DNA of 41,306 nt, taken from an uncultured Bacilli bacterium (GTDB taxonomy: Bacteria; Bacillota_I; Bacilli_A; RF39; UBA660). A program made the position numbers and the translations under genes. Position 1 is the stretch's first letter; every line of letters begins with the position of its first letter. Under the pieces are notes generated by a model, which was not told where the DNA came from, did not search any database, and was given only the letters and a program-made list of their open reading frames with translations. The stretch covers positions 1 to 41,306 of the forward strand of contig CALVSW010000009.1 in the NCBI GenBank assembly GCA_944359625.1, in the 5' to 3' direction. Shown here one piece after another: positions 7,899 to 15,635 of this stretch.

Positions 7899-9005
7899 AT
7901 GGAAACAGTAGTTGTAGGAATGAGTGGGGGAGTTGACTCTTCTGTTGCTACTTATTTATTAAAAGAAAAGGGATATAATGTTATAGGATTATTCATGCGC
8001 AATTGGGATGCTACTTTAAATAATGATATTGAAGGGAATCCTACATTAAATAATAATATTTGTCCTCAAGAACAAGATTATAATGATGCTTTAGCAGTAT
8101 GTAATGAGTTAAATATACCTCTTCATCGTATCGATTTTATTAAAGAATACTGGGATAATGTATTTAGTTACTTTTTAAATGAATTAAAGTTAGGAAGAAC
8201 TCCTAATCCGGATTTAATGTGTAATAAATACATAAAATTTGATTTATTTCTTAAAGAAGCTAAGAAATTAGGAGCAGATTATGTTGCTACAGGACATTAT
8301 GCTAGAATTAAAAATGGTAAACTTTTAAGAGGTATTGATGATAATAAAGATCAAACTTACTTCTTAGCGCAAGTTCCTAAAGAAAACTTTAAAAATATTA
8401 TCTTTCCTGTGGGTGATTTAAAAAAAGAAGAAGTTCGTAAAATAGCTCTTAGTATTAATTTAAAAACAGCTAAAAAGAAAGATTCGACGGGTATTTGTTT
8501 TATTGGGGAGCGTAATTATCAAAAATTCCTTCATAATTATTTAAAACCAAATCCTGGTGATATCGTTGATGTCGAAACGAAAAAGGTTGTTGGTAGACAC
8601 ACCGGTTTAATGAATTATACTATTGGTCAAAGAAGAAATGTTGGAATATCTGGTAATTTAGAGCGCCATTATGTATGTGGTAAAAATGTTGAGAAAAATA
8701 TTTTATATGTTGCTTTTGGTGAAGATAGTAAATACTTAGAAAGTGATGCATGTATTATCGATAATATTAACTTTATATCAGATGAAAGACCAATAAATTG
8801 TACTGCTAAGTTTAGATATCGTAGTACTGATATTCCTGTTAAATTAACATATTTAGATGATAATACAATTGAAGTATCATATCCTGATATGGCTAAAGCT
8901 GTAACTCCTGGTCAAGCTTGCGTTTTATATTTGGGCGAAGAGTGCTTAGGATCAGGGATAATTAAATTAGTTAAAAAAAATGGCGAAAAATTATGGTATT
9001 TATAA
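7899..9005 (+). CDS. mnmA: tRNA-specific 2-thiouridylase MnmA
   Basis: MnmA puts sulfur on C2 of wobble uridine 34 of tRNA-Lys, -Glu and -Gln. The PP-loop ATP site GMSGGVDSS is at residues 7-15. The two catalytic cysteines are Cys108 (DLMCNK) and Cys200 (TGICFIG). TGHYARI (131-137) and DQTYFLAQV (151-159) are family blocks, and the C-terminal beta-barrel part ends normally. The 368 aa length is typical. GAAGGGA precedes ATG 7899. It follows spoIIM by 40 bases in the same direction. Confidence 0.95.
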   Translation: METVVVGMSGGVDSSVATYLLKEKGYNVIGLFMRNWDATLNNDIEGNPTLNNNICPQEQDYNDALAVCNELNIPLHRIDFIKEYWDNVFSYFLNELKLGRTPNPDLMCNKYIKFDLFLKEAKKLGADYVATGHYARIKNGKLLRGIDDNKDQTYFLAQVPKENFKNIIFPVGDLKKEEVRKIALSINLKTAKKKDSTGICFIGERNYQKFLHNYLKPNPGDIVDVETKKVVGRHTGLMNYTIGQRRNVGISGNLERHYVCGKNVEKNILYVAFGEDSKYLESDACIIDNINFISDERPINCTAKFRYRSTDIPVKLTYLDDNTIEVSYPDMAKAVTPGQACVLYLGEECLGSGIIKLVKKNGEKLWYL

Positions 9006-9017
9006 GTTAGCATTTAC

Positions 9018-9045
9018 TTGACATGTAAAGTCAAAATGCTATAAT
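9018..9045 (+). promoter_or_regulatory. Consensus promoter with overlapping inverted repeat
   Basis: TTGACA (9018-9023), 16 bases, TATAAT (9040-9045): both boxes match consensus. The -35 box is the left arm of an inverted repeat TTGAC (9018-9022) / GTCAA (9030-9034), a possible operator. The start point near 9052 would make an ATG at 9052 leaderless, supporting a later start for the HTH gene. Confidence 0.75.
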
Positions 9046-9075
9046 AATTATATGGTGAATAATGAAAGGTGGCAT

Positions 9076-9858
9076 ATGGCCAAAATGAAAAAATTAAATG
9101 AATTATTTCAAGAATTAGGTATTTCAAAGGTTCGCTTAGCTAAATATCTTGGAGTATCTAGGCAAATGGTTTATAATTATTTAGAGTTAGATGATATTAG
9201 CAAATGGCCTAAAGAAAAACGTATTTTATTATGTAAATTATTAGACATTGAAGATGGTGGGGCAGATGCAATTGATAAAATTAAAGTAACTACAGATTAT
9301 TTAATGAATGTTGAAGCTAAACTTAATCAAGGTGTTAAAAATAGTCTATCTAATGAAACATATATTGATATGAAAGGATTAAATAAAGAATCACAACAGT
9401 TAATTGCTGATATATCATATCTTATTAAAGAAAAACTTTTAGGTGACAAAGGAAAAGAAGATTTTTATGCAATTAAATATTTATATCATATGCTTCAATC
9501 CTTAGATAATGTTCCTGAAATTAAATATATATTTGCTTATATGAGTAAGACTACAGGCTTTACTAATCCTAGTGAGTTTAAGTTTCAAGAAGAAAGACAA
9601 TTTATTTTTGAAAGTATCTTATACTCTGCTCTAACTTTATATAATAATGGGGGAGCTAGTCGTAGTAGATTACAAGCATCTCATCGTCGTTGGGTACAAG
9701 AAATTGAAGCTAAAAAAGAAGAAAAATTATCCCGTACACAACAGTTTTATGCAATTAGAACTCAAGCTTTAAGTGAATTAAATTATACCGAGATTAATCC
9801 AAGTAATGCCACTGAAGTTATTGAAAAAATGGCTGAAATTGAATCTCGTAAAATATAA
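9076..9858 (+). CDS. HTH DNA-binding regulator (260 aa)
   Basis: The N-terminus (about residues 6-50) forms an XRE/LacI-like helix-turn-helix: ELGISKVRLAKYLGVSRQMVYNYL, with the recognition helix around SRQMVYNYLE. The remaining 200 residues are helical and charged, with no recognised ligand domain. Start chosen at ATG 9076 behind AAAGGTGG. ATG 9085 is a close alternative, and the upstream ATG 9052 lies at the predicted transcription start. The strong promoter with an inverted repeat over the -35 box suggests autoregulation. It is convergent with the ZIP transporter gene. Target genes unknown. Confidence 0.7.
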   Translation: MAKMKKLNELFQELGISKVRLAKYLGVSRQMVYNYLELDDISKWPKEKRILLCKLLDIEDGGADAIDKIKVTTDYLMNVEAKLNQGVKNSLSNETYIDMKGLNKESQQLIADISYLIKEKLLGDKGKEDFYAIKYLYHMLQSLDNVPEIKYIFAYMSKTTGFTNPSEFKFQEERQFIFESILYSALTLYNNGGASRSRLQASHRRWVQEIEAKKEEKLSRTQQFYAIRTQALSELNYTEINPSNATEVIEKMAEIESRKI

Positions 9859-9891
9859 TAATATTTAAAAAATAACTATATTATAAATCTT

Positions 9892-9909
9892 ACATAATAT
9901 ATATTATGT
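9892..9909. repeat. Perfect 18-bp palindrome between convergent genes
   Basis: ACATAATAT followed by its exact reverse complement (9892-9900, 9901-9909). It lies in the 66-bp gap between the HTH gene and the ZIP gene and has no following T-run, so it may be a cruciform, a weak terminator stem or chance in AT-rich DNA. Confidence 0.35.
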
Positions 9910-9924
9910 TAACCGATTTAAAAA

Positions 9925-10647
9925 TTAAACTAAAAGAATGAATAAAGATACTATTAATCCATATAAAATGTATCTTTTTTCTTTATATTTTAAGATTTCG
10001 GGACGAATTTCTGTTAAACTTATTAATAACATTAAACAACCAATAAAATATAATATTACGCATAAGATATTATTATTTAAATAATTTTTAAGTATTACCA
10101 TAGTTAATAATGCTCCAAAAAACTCTGCCATACCTGATATAAATGTATATAATAAAGCTTTCTTACGACTTTTAGTACTATAATAAATAGGTACAGCTAT
10201 ACTAATTCCCTCTGGTAAGTTATGAAGAGCTATTCCTATAGCTAATTTTAAACCTAGATTTACATTAGTTATACTTGATGCAAAAGTAGCAATACCTTCA
10301 GGAACATTATGGATAAATAGGCTAACAGCATTTAATATCCCTACTCTATATAAACTAGAATCTTTTTTTATAAAAATTTTAGTAAAATTTAACATAATAA
10401 TTGCTAATATAGGTAATGATATTATAATAAATAAGCTTAGAATAATATTATTATGATCTAATATATATGTTATAGGTGGAAAAATTAGTTCTTTAATACT
10501 TATTAAAAACATTACACCCATAGCCATAGATAAAGAAAACACTATAATTTTATTAATATTTTTAACTTTTATAAAAGTAAATATAATTCCTAAACAAGTT
10601 GCTAATCCTGCTAAAGTAGATATTACTAAAGATAAGTTATAGTTCAT
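9925..10647 (-). CDS. ZIP-family divalent metal transporter (ZupT-like)
   Basis: ZIP proteins import Zn2+ and related metals across the cytoplasmic membrane. The two signature metal-site motifs are present: HNVPEG (113-118, span IV) and HNLPEG (142-147, span V). About eight hydrophobic spans fill the 240 aa, with a short loop after span III (about residue 92-98) instead of the long His-rich loop of eukaryotic members. The metal preferred cannot be read from sequence. ATG 10647; monocistronic. No Zur-type operator is obvious upstream. Confidence 0.88.
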   Translation of the reverse strand: MNYNLSLVISTLAGLATCLGIIFTFIKVKNINKIIVFSLSMAMGVMFLISIKELIFPPITYILDHNNIILSLFIIISLPILAIIMLNFTKIFIKKDSSLYRVGILNAVSLFIHNVPEGIATFASSITNVNLGLKLAIGIALHNLPEGISIAVPIYYSTKSRKKALLYTFISGMAEFFGALLTMVILKNYLNNNILCVILYFIGCLMLLISLTEIRPEILKYKEKRYILYGLIVSLFILLV

Positions 10648-10749
10648 ATTATCACTACTTAATAATATGTTAAATATTTAGTAAATATTACCATTAATTT
10701 ATAAGTATTATATTTATCTTTTAGGTAATAATACTATTAGGAGGTAATT

Positions 10750-10881
10750 ATGAATAATTCAAAGAATAGTGCTAAGAACAGTGCTAAAAATAGTGCCAAA
10801 AATAATGCACGTAATAAAGCTAAAAATAGTGCTAAATGTCATAATCAATCAAATTCACAAGCTAGAAATAACGATATGTAG
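10750..10881 (+). CDS. 43-aa Asn/Lys/Ala/Ser repeat protein, possible small spore protein
   Basis: A complete small gene: AGGAGG (10739-10744), ATG 10750, 43 codons, TAG 10879-10881, and a strong terminator after it. The product starts MNNSKNSAKNSAKNSAK and repeats the unit NSAK at least four times. It has one Cys (residue 30) and is basic, very hydrophilic and without a fold-forming core. This build resembles small acid-soluble or other small spore-core proteins made under SigF/SigG, and sigG is in this window. That role is inference from composition; I do not recognise a named family, and no clean SigG promoter is visible upstream. Confidence 0.65.
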   Translation: MNNSKNSAKNSAKNSAKNNARNKAKNSAKCHNQSNSQARNNDM

Positions 10882-10895
10882 TTATCTTCTAATAA

Positions 10896-11768
10896 TTAAC
10901 TACGAGGAAAATATTCTTCGTAGTCTTTTTTTATTGTTTCATTACTTAAATGAGTATATATTTCCGTAGTAGTAATATCTTCATGTCCTAATAATTCTTG
11001 AATAATACGAATATTAGCCCCATGATTAAGTAAATGCGTTGCAAAAGAATGTCTTAATATATGAGGATATACGTTTTTCTTAATTCCAGCTCTAATACAT
11101 TCTTTTTTTATAATTTTAAATAAACCTTGTCTAGTAATGGGTTTTAAAGCATTACTAATAAATAGATACTCACTATCTTTTTTATTTAATATTTCTTTGC
11201 GATAATTATTTATATAAATATTTAAATGTTTAATAGTAGTATCATTAATAGGAACAATCCTTTCTTTACTACCCTTACCCATTATTCTAACGATACAAGA
11301 ATCTAAATCAATATTATTTAATTTTAAATTTGTTAATTCACTAGCACGCATCCCAGTAGCATATAATAATTCTAACATAGCTTTATTACGATAACTATAT
11401 TTATCTACTAAATTAATATCTAATAACTTATCTACTTCTTCTTCACTTAATACTTCGGGTAATTTACTAGGTATTTTAGGCATATTAATACTATAACAAG
11501 GATTGATACTTATTATATTCTCACTTAATAAATAATTATAAAAAGAATTAATTACTGTTAAACGATGGGCTAAAGTTTTAGTACTTAAATTATTACTTTT
11601 TTTTATAAATTCTTTTATATCTTTATTATTAATACTAAGTAAATTATTTTTAAATTCTAATAATTTATTTAAATCATTGTCATAAGCTTTAATAGTATTT
11701 TTAGATAATTTCTTTTCGTATTCTAAATATTGTAAATAACTTGTTATATATTCTCTACTACTTTTCAT
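10896..11768 (-). CDS. xerD: Tyrosine recombinase XerC/XerD type
   Basis: Xer recombinases resolve chromosome dimers at dif. The 290 aa contain an N-terminal SAM-like core-binding domain (about 1-95) and a catalytic domain with all key residues: Arg141 (TGMRASEL), a beta-hairpin Lys in GKGSKER (165-168), His236 and Arg239 (HILRHSF), His262 (GHEDI) and nucleophile Tyr271 (EIYTHL). Length is typical. XerC and XerD cannot be separated by eye; CodV/RipX-type is the best guess. It has no nearby integrase-like att site or cargo, which favours a housekeeping role. Its last codons overlap the terminator of the convergent 43-aa gene. Confidence 0.85.
   Translation of the reverse strand: MKSSREYITSYLQYLEYEKKLSKNTIKAYDNDLNKLLEFKNNLLSINNKDIKEFIKKSNNLSTKTLAHRLTVINSFYNYLLSENIISINPCYSINMPKIPSKLPEVLSEEEVDKLLDINLVDKYSYRNKAMLELLYATGMRASELTNLKLNNIDLDSCIVRIMGKGSKERIVPINDTTIKHLNIYINNYRKEILNKKDSEYLFISNALKPITRQGLFKIIKKECIRAGIKKNVYPHILRHSFATHLLNHGANIRIIQELLGHEDITTTEIYTHLSNETIKKDYEEYFPRS
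10899..10931 (+). terminator. Terminator of the 43-aa gene, inside the xerD 3' end
   Basis: An 11-bp stem with one G-T pair (10899-10909 with 10914-10924), a four-base loop, then C and seven T. It lies 18 bases after the small gene's stop and is also coding sequence for the last residues of the convergent recombinase. Confidence 0.8.
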
Positions 11769-11838
11769 AACTATTATTATAAAATTTATTTTAACTAATT
11801 ACAATAATTTTGATATAATTATGTTCGGTGATTTAAAA

Positions 11839-13041
11839 GTGGAATTATTAGCAAATAAATATCGTCCTACTAAATTAAGTGAAGTAATTGGGCAAACGCA
11901 CTTAATTGGTAAAGGTAAAATATTAAGTAATTTAGTTAAAAATAAGAAAATGTATTCAATTATTCTTTATGGTAAACCAGGTATTGGTAAAACTTCAATT
12001 GCCAGTGCAATAGCAAAAGAATTAGATATCCCTACCCGTTTTTTTAATGCTACTATAAATAATAAAAGTGATTTTGATGTTGCTATTGAAGAAGCTAAAA
12101 TGTATGGTCAATTAATTATAGTTATTGATGAAATTCATCGAATGAATAAAGATAAACAAGATTTATTATTACCATATATTGAATCTGGTTTGCTAATCTT
12201 AATTGGTTTAACTACGAGTAATCCATATCATAAAATAAATCCCGCTATAAGAAGTCGTTGCCAAATATTTGAACTTCATGAATTAACTATTGAAGAAATA
12301 ATTAGTGGGCTTAAAAAAATTGCTAAAAATGAGAATGTTTTAGTTACTGATGAAGCTTTTAATTTTATGGCTACATCTTCTTCAGGAGATTTTAGAAGTG
12401 CTATAAACTTATTAGATATTGCTATTAGTTGTTCAGAAAATAAAGAAATTACTTTAGATTTATTAAAAACTATTAATTCTAAACCAGTATTTTTCTTCGA
12501 TAAAAATGAAGATGGTCATTATGATGTTTTATCTGCTCTTCAAAAGTCTATTCGCGGTTCTGATGTTGATGCTTCTCTTCATTATTTAGCTCGTTTAATC
12601 GAAGCTGAAGATTTAGATTCAATTTATCGAAGATTAAGTGTTATTGCCTATGAAGATATTGGTTTAGCTAACCCCTCAATTGGTCCTAAGGTTATGGCCG
12701 CTATTAATGCCGCTGAATTAGTTGGTTTACCAGAGGCCCGAATACCCCTAGCAACATTAGTATGTGAAATGGCTTTATCTCCTAAATCTAATTCAGCTCA
12801 TGTTGCTTTAGATTTAGCTTTAAATGATATAAGAACAGGTAATACTGGTAATGTACCTGATCATATTAAAACTAATTCTAAAACTTATAAATATCCGCCT
12901 AATTATCCTAATTCTTGGGTAAAACAGCAATATTTACCAGATAAAATAAAAAATAAGAAGTATTATACTCCTAGACATAATAAATATGAAGATAACCTTT
13001 ATTATGGCCTTGAAAGTATTAAAAAAAATAAAACTAATTAA
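11839..13041 (+). CDS. rarA: Replication-associated recombination ATPase RarA/MgsA
   Basis: RarA (YrvN in Bacillus) is a clamp-loader-like AAA+ ATPase acting at stalled replication forks. Visible are ANKYRPTKLSEVIGQ at the N-terminus, Walker A GKPGIGKT (45-52), Walker B VIDEIHR, the sensor TTSNP, RSRC, and the C-terminal tetramerisation part with YEDIGLANP. Start placed at GTG 11839 behind GGTGAT. The more upstream ATG 11821 lies two bases after a TATAAT (11814-11819), so transcription would start inside it, and homologues begin right before the LANKYRP-like block. This gives 400 aa, the usual size. It converges with tcdA, the stop codons overlapping. Confidence 0.9.
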   Translation: MELLANKYRPTKLSEVIGQTHLIGKGKILSNLVKNKKMYSIILYGKPGIGKTSIASAIAKELDIPTRFFNATINNKSDFDVAIEEAKMYGQLIIVIDEIHRMNKDKQDLLLPYIESGLLILIGLTTSNPYHKINPAIRSRCQIFELHELTIEEIISGLKKIAKNENVLVTDEAFNFMATSSSGDFRSAINLLDIAISCSENKEITLDLLKTINSKPVFFFDKNEDGHYDVLSALQKSIRGSDVDASLHYLARLIEAEDLDSIYRRLSVIAYEDIGLANPSIGPKVMAAINAAELVGLPEARIPLATLVCEMALSPKSNSAHVALDLALNDIRTGNTGNVPDHIKTNSKTYKYPPNYPNSWVKQQYLPDKIKNKKYYTPRHNKYEDNLYYGLESIKKNKTN

Positions 13042-13059
13042 TAAAGTTTTATTTTTTTT
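13021..13059. terminator. Bidirectional terminator between rarA and tcdA
   Basis: A 14-bp perfect stem (13021-13034 with 13046-13059) of A8TAAAAC and its complement spans the overlapping stop codons of the two convergent genes. Confidence 0.75.
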
Positions 13060-13724
13060 ATAATATCATCAAATATAGTGTATGCTAAATATATTCCTGC
13101 TGTATTAGGAACAAAAGAAACAGAACTAATATAATCTTGAGATTTAATAGGTAATTCTTCTGAAGTAATAACTTTTAAAGAATCAATATTATTCTTTCTT
13201 AATAAATTTCTTAATACTTTAGCTAAAGGATCATTCTTAGTTTTATAAATATCCGTAATTATAAGTTTTGTAGGATTTAACCTATTTCCTGTACCACAAC
13301 TACTAATTATCTTAATATTATTTTCTTTAGCAAATAAAACTAAAGCTAATTTAGTAGTAACAGTATCACAACAATCTATTATATAATCATAATCTTTATC
13401 TAAATTATTTATATCTTCTTTTAATAAAAATTTATCAATAGCATTTATATTACATTTAGGATTAATATCTAAAGCATATTTTTTAGCAACAATAACCTTT
13501 TTTTGTCCAATATTACTATGATTAGTTATTAATTGTCTATTTAAATTAGTAATATCAATAATATCATGATCAACAATTGTGATATTACTAAAACCACATC
13601 TAACTAATTGATTTAAACATGAGGCCCCTACTCCTCCTAATCCTACTAATAATATTTTTGTATTACTTATCTTTAATAGTTCTTCTTCATTTATAAGATT
13701 TAACATTCTTGAAAATTGATTCAT
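13038..13724 (-). CDS. tcdA: tRNA threonylcarbamoyladenosine dehydratase TcdA
   Basis: TcdA (YrvM/CsdL) uses ATP to dehydrate t6A37 to cyclic ct6A in ANN-decoding tRNAs. It is an E1/ThiF-like fold with the nucleotide-binding GLGGVG at residues 28-33, the DITNLNRQ block with its conserved Arg, and YIIDCCDTVTTK (about 114-125). Length 228 is slightly shorter than the usual 250, lacking some C-terminal residues. It lies directly downstream of the predicted 6S RNA and convergent to rarA, as yrvM and yrvN are neighbours in Bacillus. Confidence 0.88.
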   Translation of the reverse strand: MNQFSRMLNLINEEELLKISNTKILLVGLGGVGASCLNQLVRCGFSNITIVDHDIIDITNLNRQLITNHSNIGQKKVIVAKKYALDINPKCNINAIDKFLLKEDINNLDKDYDYIIDCCDTVTTKLALVLFAKENNIKIISSCGTGNRLNPTKLIITDIYKTKNDPLAKVLRNLLRKNNIDSLKVITSEELPIKSQDYISSVSFVPNTAGIYLAYTIFDDIIKKIKLY

Positions 13725-13737
13725 TATTTAACTCCAT

Positions 13738-13913
13738 ATAAAAACCAGAGGATAATCTGCTGTGATAAAAGCCCGCTACTTGCAGGTGGGTATCACATGG
13801 ATATGCTTTAGGATCCCTGGCACAATGTACCAAGTCTTCAACACCACACACCAATTAGACTCCCTTATAATCACTTACTCGGTTTTATGTTAGTCAGATT
13901 ATTTATCTCTGGT
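13738..13913 (-). ncRNA. ssrS: Probable 6S RNA (SsrS/BsrA)
   Basis: The roughly 175-nt minus-strand transcript folds into one long rod. Its ends pair as ACCAGAG/CTCTGGT plus ATAATCTG/CAGATTAT, separated by a small asymmetric bulge. The 3' end runs into five T, and inside is a TGTGATA/TATCACA hairpin enclosing CCC/GGG. A promoter lies just upstream. No protein fits. 6S RNA binds sigma-A RNA polymerase in stationary phase. The size, rod with closing stem, and position beside tcdA (yrvM) and rarA (yrvN), where Bacillus 6S-1 also lies, support the call. A T-box is ruled out by the absence of its conserved core. Exact ends are estimates. Confidence 0.68.
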
Positions 13914-13919
13914 AACCTA

Positions 13920-13948
13920 AATATACCATATTGTTAATAATAACACAA
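13920..13948 (-). promoter_or_regulatory. Promoter of the 6S-like RNA
   Basis: On the minus strand TTGTGT (13948-13943), 17 bases, TATATT (13925-13920) places the start near 13913, at the base of the RNA's closing stem. Confidence 0.6.
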
Positions 13949-13977
13949 GATATTCGGCATAACTTTACAATATTTTG

Positions 13978-14202
13978 TCATTTAACAGTAATATTAGCTG
14001 TATAATTCTTATTAAATTCTTCGATAAATTCAGCAACTAATATATTATTTTTATCATCAGCTACTAAATTTAAAACTATTTTTTCAATAGCATAATCATT
14101 TACAATATTAAAAACCCGTTTACGTAAACGACTATATAAATACTCATTTACTTTATCATTTACTGTTACATATAAAGTATCATCATCATAAACCATATTC
14201 AT
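13978..14202 (-). CDS. Small STAS-like protein (74 aa)
   Basis: Start ATG 14202 behind GGTGAT. The order of elements, a strand (DTLYVTV), a charged helix (NEYLYSRLRKRVFNIVNDY) and a second strand (KIVLNLV), resembles the first half of STAS domains such as SpoIIAA, but the DSSG phosphorylation loop is missing and the protein is short. It could be a degenerate anti-anti-sigma-like protein or an unrelated small alpha/beta fold. It stands alone between the 6S promoter and queH. Confidence 0.5.
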   Translation of the reverse strand: MNMVYDDDTLYVTVNDKVNEYLYSRLRKRVFNIVNDYAIEKIVLNLVADDKNNILVAEFIEEFNKNYTANITVK

Positions 14203-14272
14203 ATTATCACCAAGTATAATATAACAAATTAATTATCAATATGACATAGTTTCGACAAAAGATAACAAATTA

Positions 14273-14881
14273 TTATTTATTATTTTGAGAATAGATACAA
14301 CCACAATAATTTTGACGATATAAATTATATTCTTTAGATAATTCAATTGATCTTTTATAACCATTATTTTTCTTAAAATCACTTGGTAAATACTTAATAC
14401 CTATTTCTTTTTCTAAGTTATAACCTATCTTATTTAATACTTGACTATTTTTGTAAGGACTAACAGTTAACGTTGTCCCAAAATAATCATATCCTAATTC
14501 TTTAGCTTTTAATGCTGTACTTCGTAAACGTAATAAATAACATTTAAAGCATCTAATTCCCCCTTCTTTAACATTTTCTAATCCTTTAGTAATATCTTTA
14601 AATAAATTATTATCATAATCACAATCGATAATATCTAATTTATTATGATGAGGAAACTCTTTAATAAATCTAATTTCTTCTTCTTTTCGTAAATTATATT
14701 CTTCGAATGGTTCAATATTAGGATTATAATAATAAATAGTTATGTCAAAATAATTAGTTAAGTATTCAATTACCCTTGAAGAACATGGGGCACAACAAGA
14801 ATGAAGTAATAATTTAGGAACATAATCTAACTTAGCTACTTCTTCTTGTAATAATTTATCGTAATTAACTTTCGGTTTCAT
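14273..14881 (-). CDS. queH: Epoxyqueuosine reductase QueH
   Basis: QueH (former DUF208) reduces epoxyqueuosine to queuosine at tRNA position 34, replacing QueG in many Firmicutes. The metal and Fe-S cysteines are all present: CCAPC (Cys29, 30, 33), CFKC (Cys111, 114) and CGC (Cys193, 195), along with YYYNPNIEP (50-58). The 202 aa fit the family. Its start overlaps the end of ftsQ by 17 bases, so it is the last gene of murG-ftsQ-queH. No other queuosine genes are in the window. Confidence 0.92.
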   Translation of the reverse strand: MKPKVNYDKLLQEEVAKLDYVPKLLLHSCCAPCSSRVIEYLTNYFDITIYYYNPNIEPFEEYNLRKEEEIRFIKEFPHHNKLDIIDCDYDNNLFKDITKGLENVKEGGIRCFKCYLLRLRSTALKAKELGYDYFGTTLTVSPYKNSQVLNKIGYNLEKEIGIKYLPSDFKKNNGYKRSIELSKEYNLYRQNYCGCIYSQNNK

Positions 14882-15629
14882 CTATATCACTTTCTTCTTC
14901 CGTTTTTAACGATTCAAAAGAGGAAAATGTTACCCGATTAGTCGCTGTATCAAAATGAAATTGACCTTTAACATTTTCTCCCATCGTGTTAATCGTTGTA
15001 TCAAGTATTTTAACATAATTATTAAATTTTTCAAGATTTACGGGATTAACAATCGCTTGGTTACCATCATTCATATAAAAGATAAAACGTTTATCATCTA
15101 TATATTTACCATCTTTAGATAAAGAGGGATTATATTCAATTTCATTAATCATACTTAAAATATCTTTATTAAGATCTTTTAATTTTAATATAAATTCTTC
15201 TTCTACACTACTAGGAATATTATTTATTAAAACAGGTAATCCTAAATAGGTACTATCATCAGCAATTTTCTTGCCATTATCTAATACTAATTTACCATCT
15301 AAATCATAATATAAAGGTGATGCTTCTTTAATAGTTATTATTAAATTACGAAATATATTAAGTTTAACTTCAACATTATCTACTAATTCTAATTCATATA
15401 AAGAATTTTTAATATCAGATAATTTTAAATCTTTTAATTTAGGATAATCTTTTATATTAGCTTTATTAATTATTTCTAAGTCAGTTAGATTATTAGTACC
15501 AATTATAGTTATTCTTTTAATCCGTAGATTTATAATTAAATAAATAATTAAAGGTATTGCTATTAAAATAAATAGTACTTTAAATACTCTTTTCCAGTTC
15601 AACTTTCTTTTCTTTGTCTTTTTTGCCAT
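14865..15629 (-). CDS. ftsQ: Cell-division protein FtsQ/DivIB
   Basis: A divisome membrane protein that couples FtsL/FtsB (DivIC) to septal wall synthesis. Basic cytoplasmic tail (MAKKTKKRK), one span (about 17-32), a POTRA domain beginning RIKRITIIGTNNLTDLEI, then the beta domain and an acidic C-terminal tail. 254 aa is typical. It lies six bases downstream of murG, the classic division/cell-wall cluster order. Assignment is firm from domain order and context. Confidence 0.88.
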   Translation of the reverse strand: MAKKTKKRKLNWKRVFKVLFILIAIPLIIYLIINLRIKRITIIGTNNLTDLEIINKANIKDYPKLKDLKLSDIKNSLYELELVDNVEVKLNIFRNLIITIKEASPLYYDLDGKLVLDNGKKIADDSTYLGLPVLINNIPSSVEEEFILKLKDLNKDILSMINEIEYNPSLSKDGKYIDDKRFIFYMNDGNQAIVNPVNLEKFNNYVKILDTTINTMGENVKGQFHFDTATNRVTFSSFESLKTEEESDIDETES

Positions 15630-15635
15630 GATATA

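Noticed and set aside
10896..11768. Xer-type recombinase as an integrase of a mobile element
   Set aside because: Housekeeping-like sequence, no flanking direct repeats, tRNA target or cargo genes nearby.
13738..13913. T-box or SRP RNA interpretation of the structured RNA
   Set aside because: No T-box TGGNACC core or AG-bulge, and no SRP tetraloop/GGAA helix 8 pattern; the context favours 6S.
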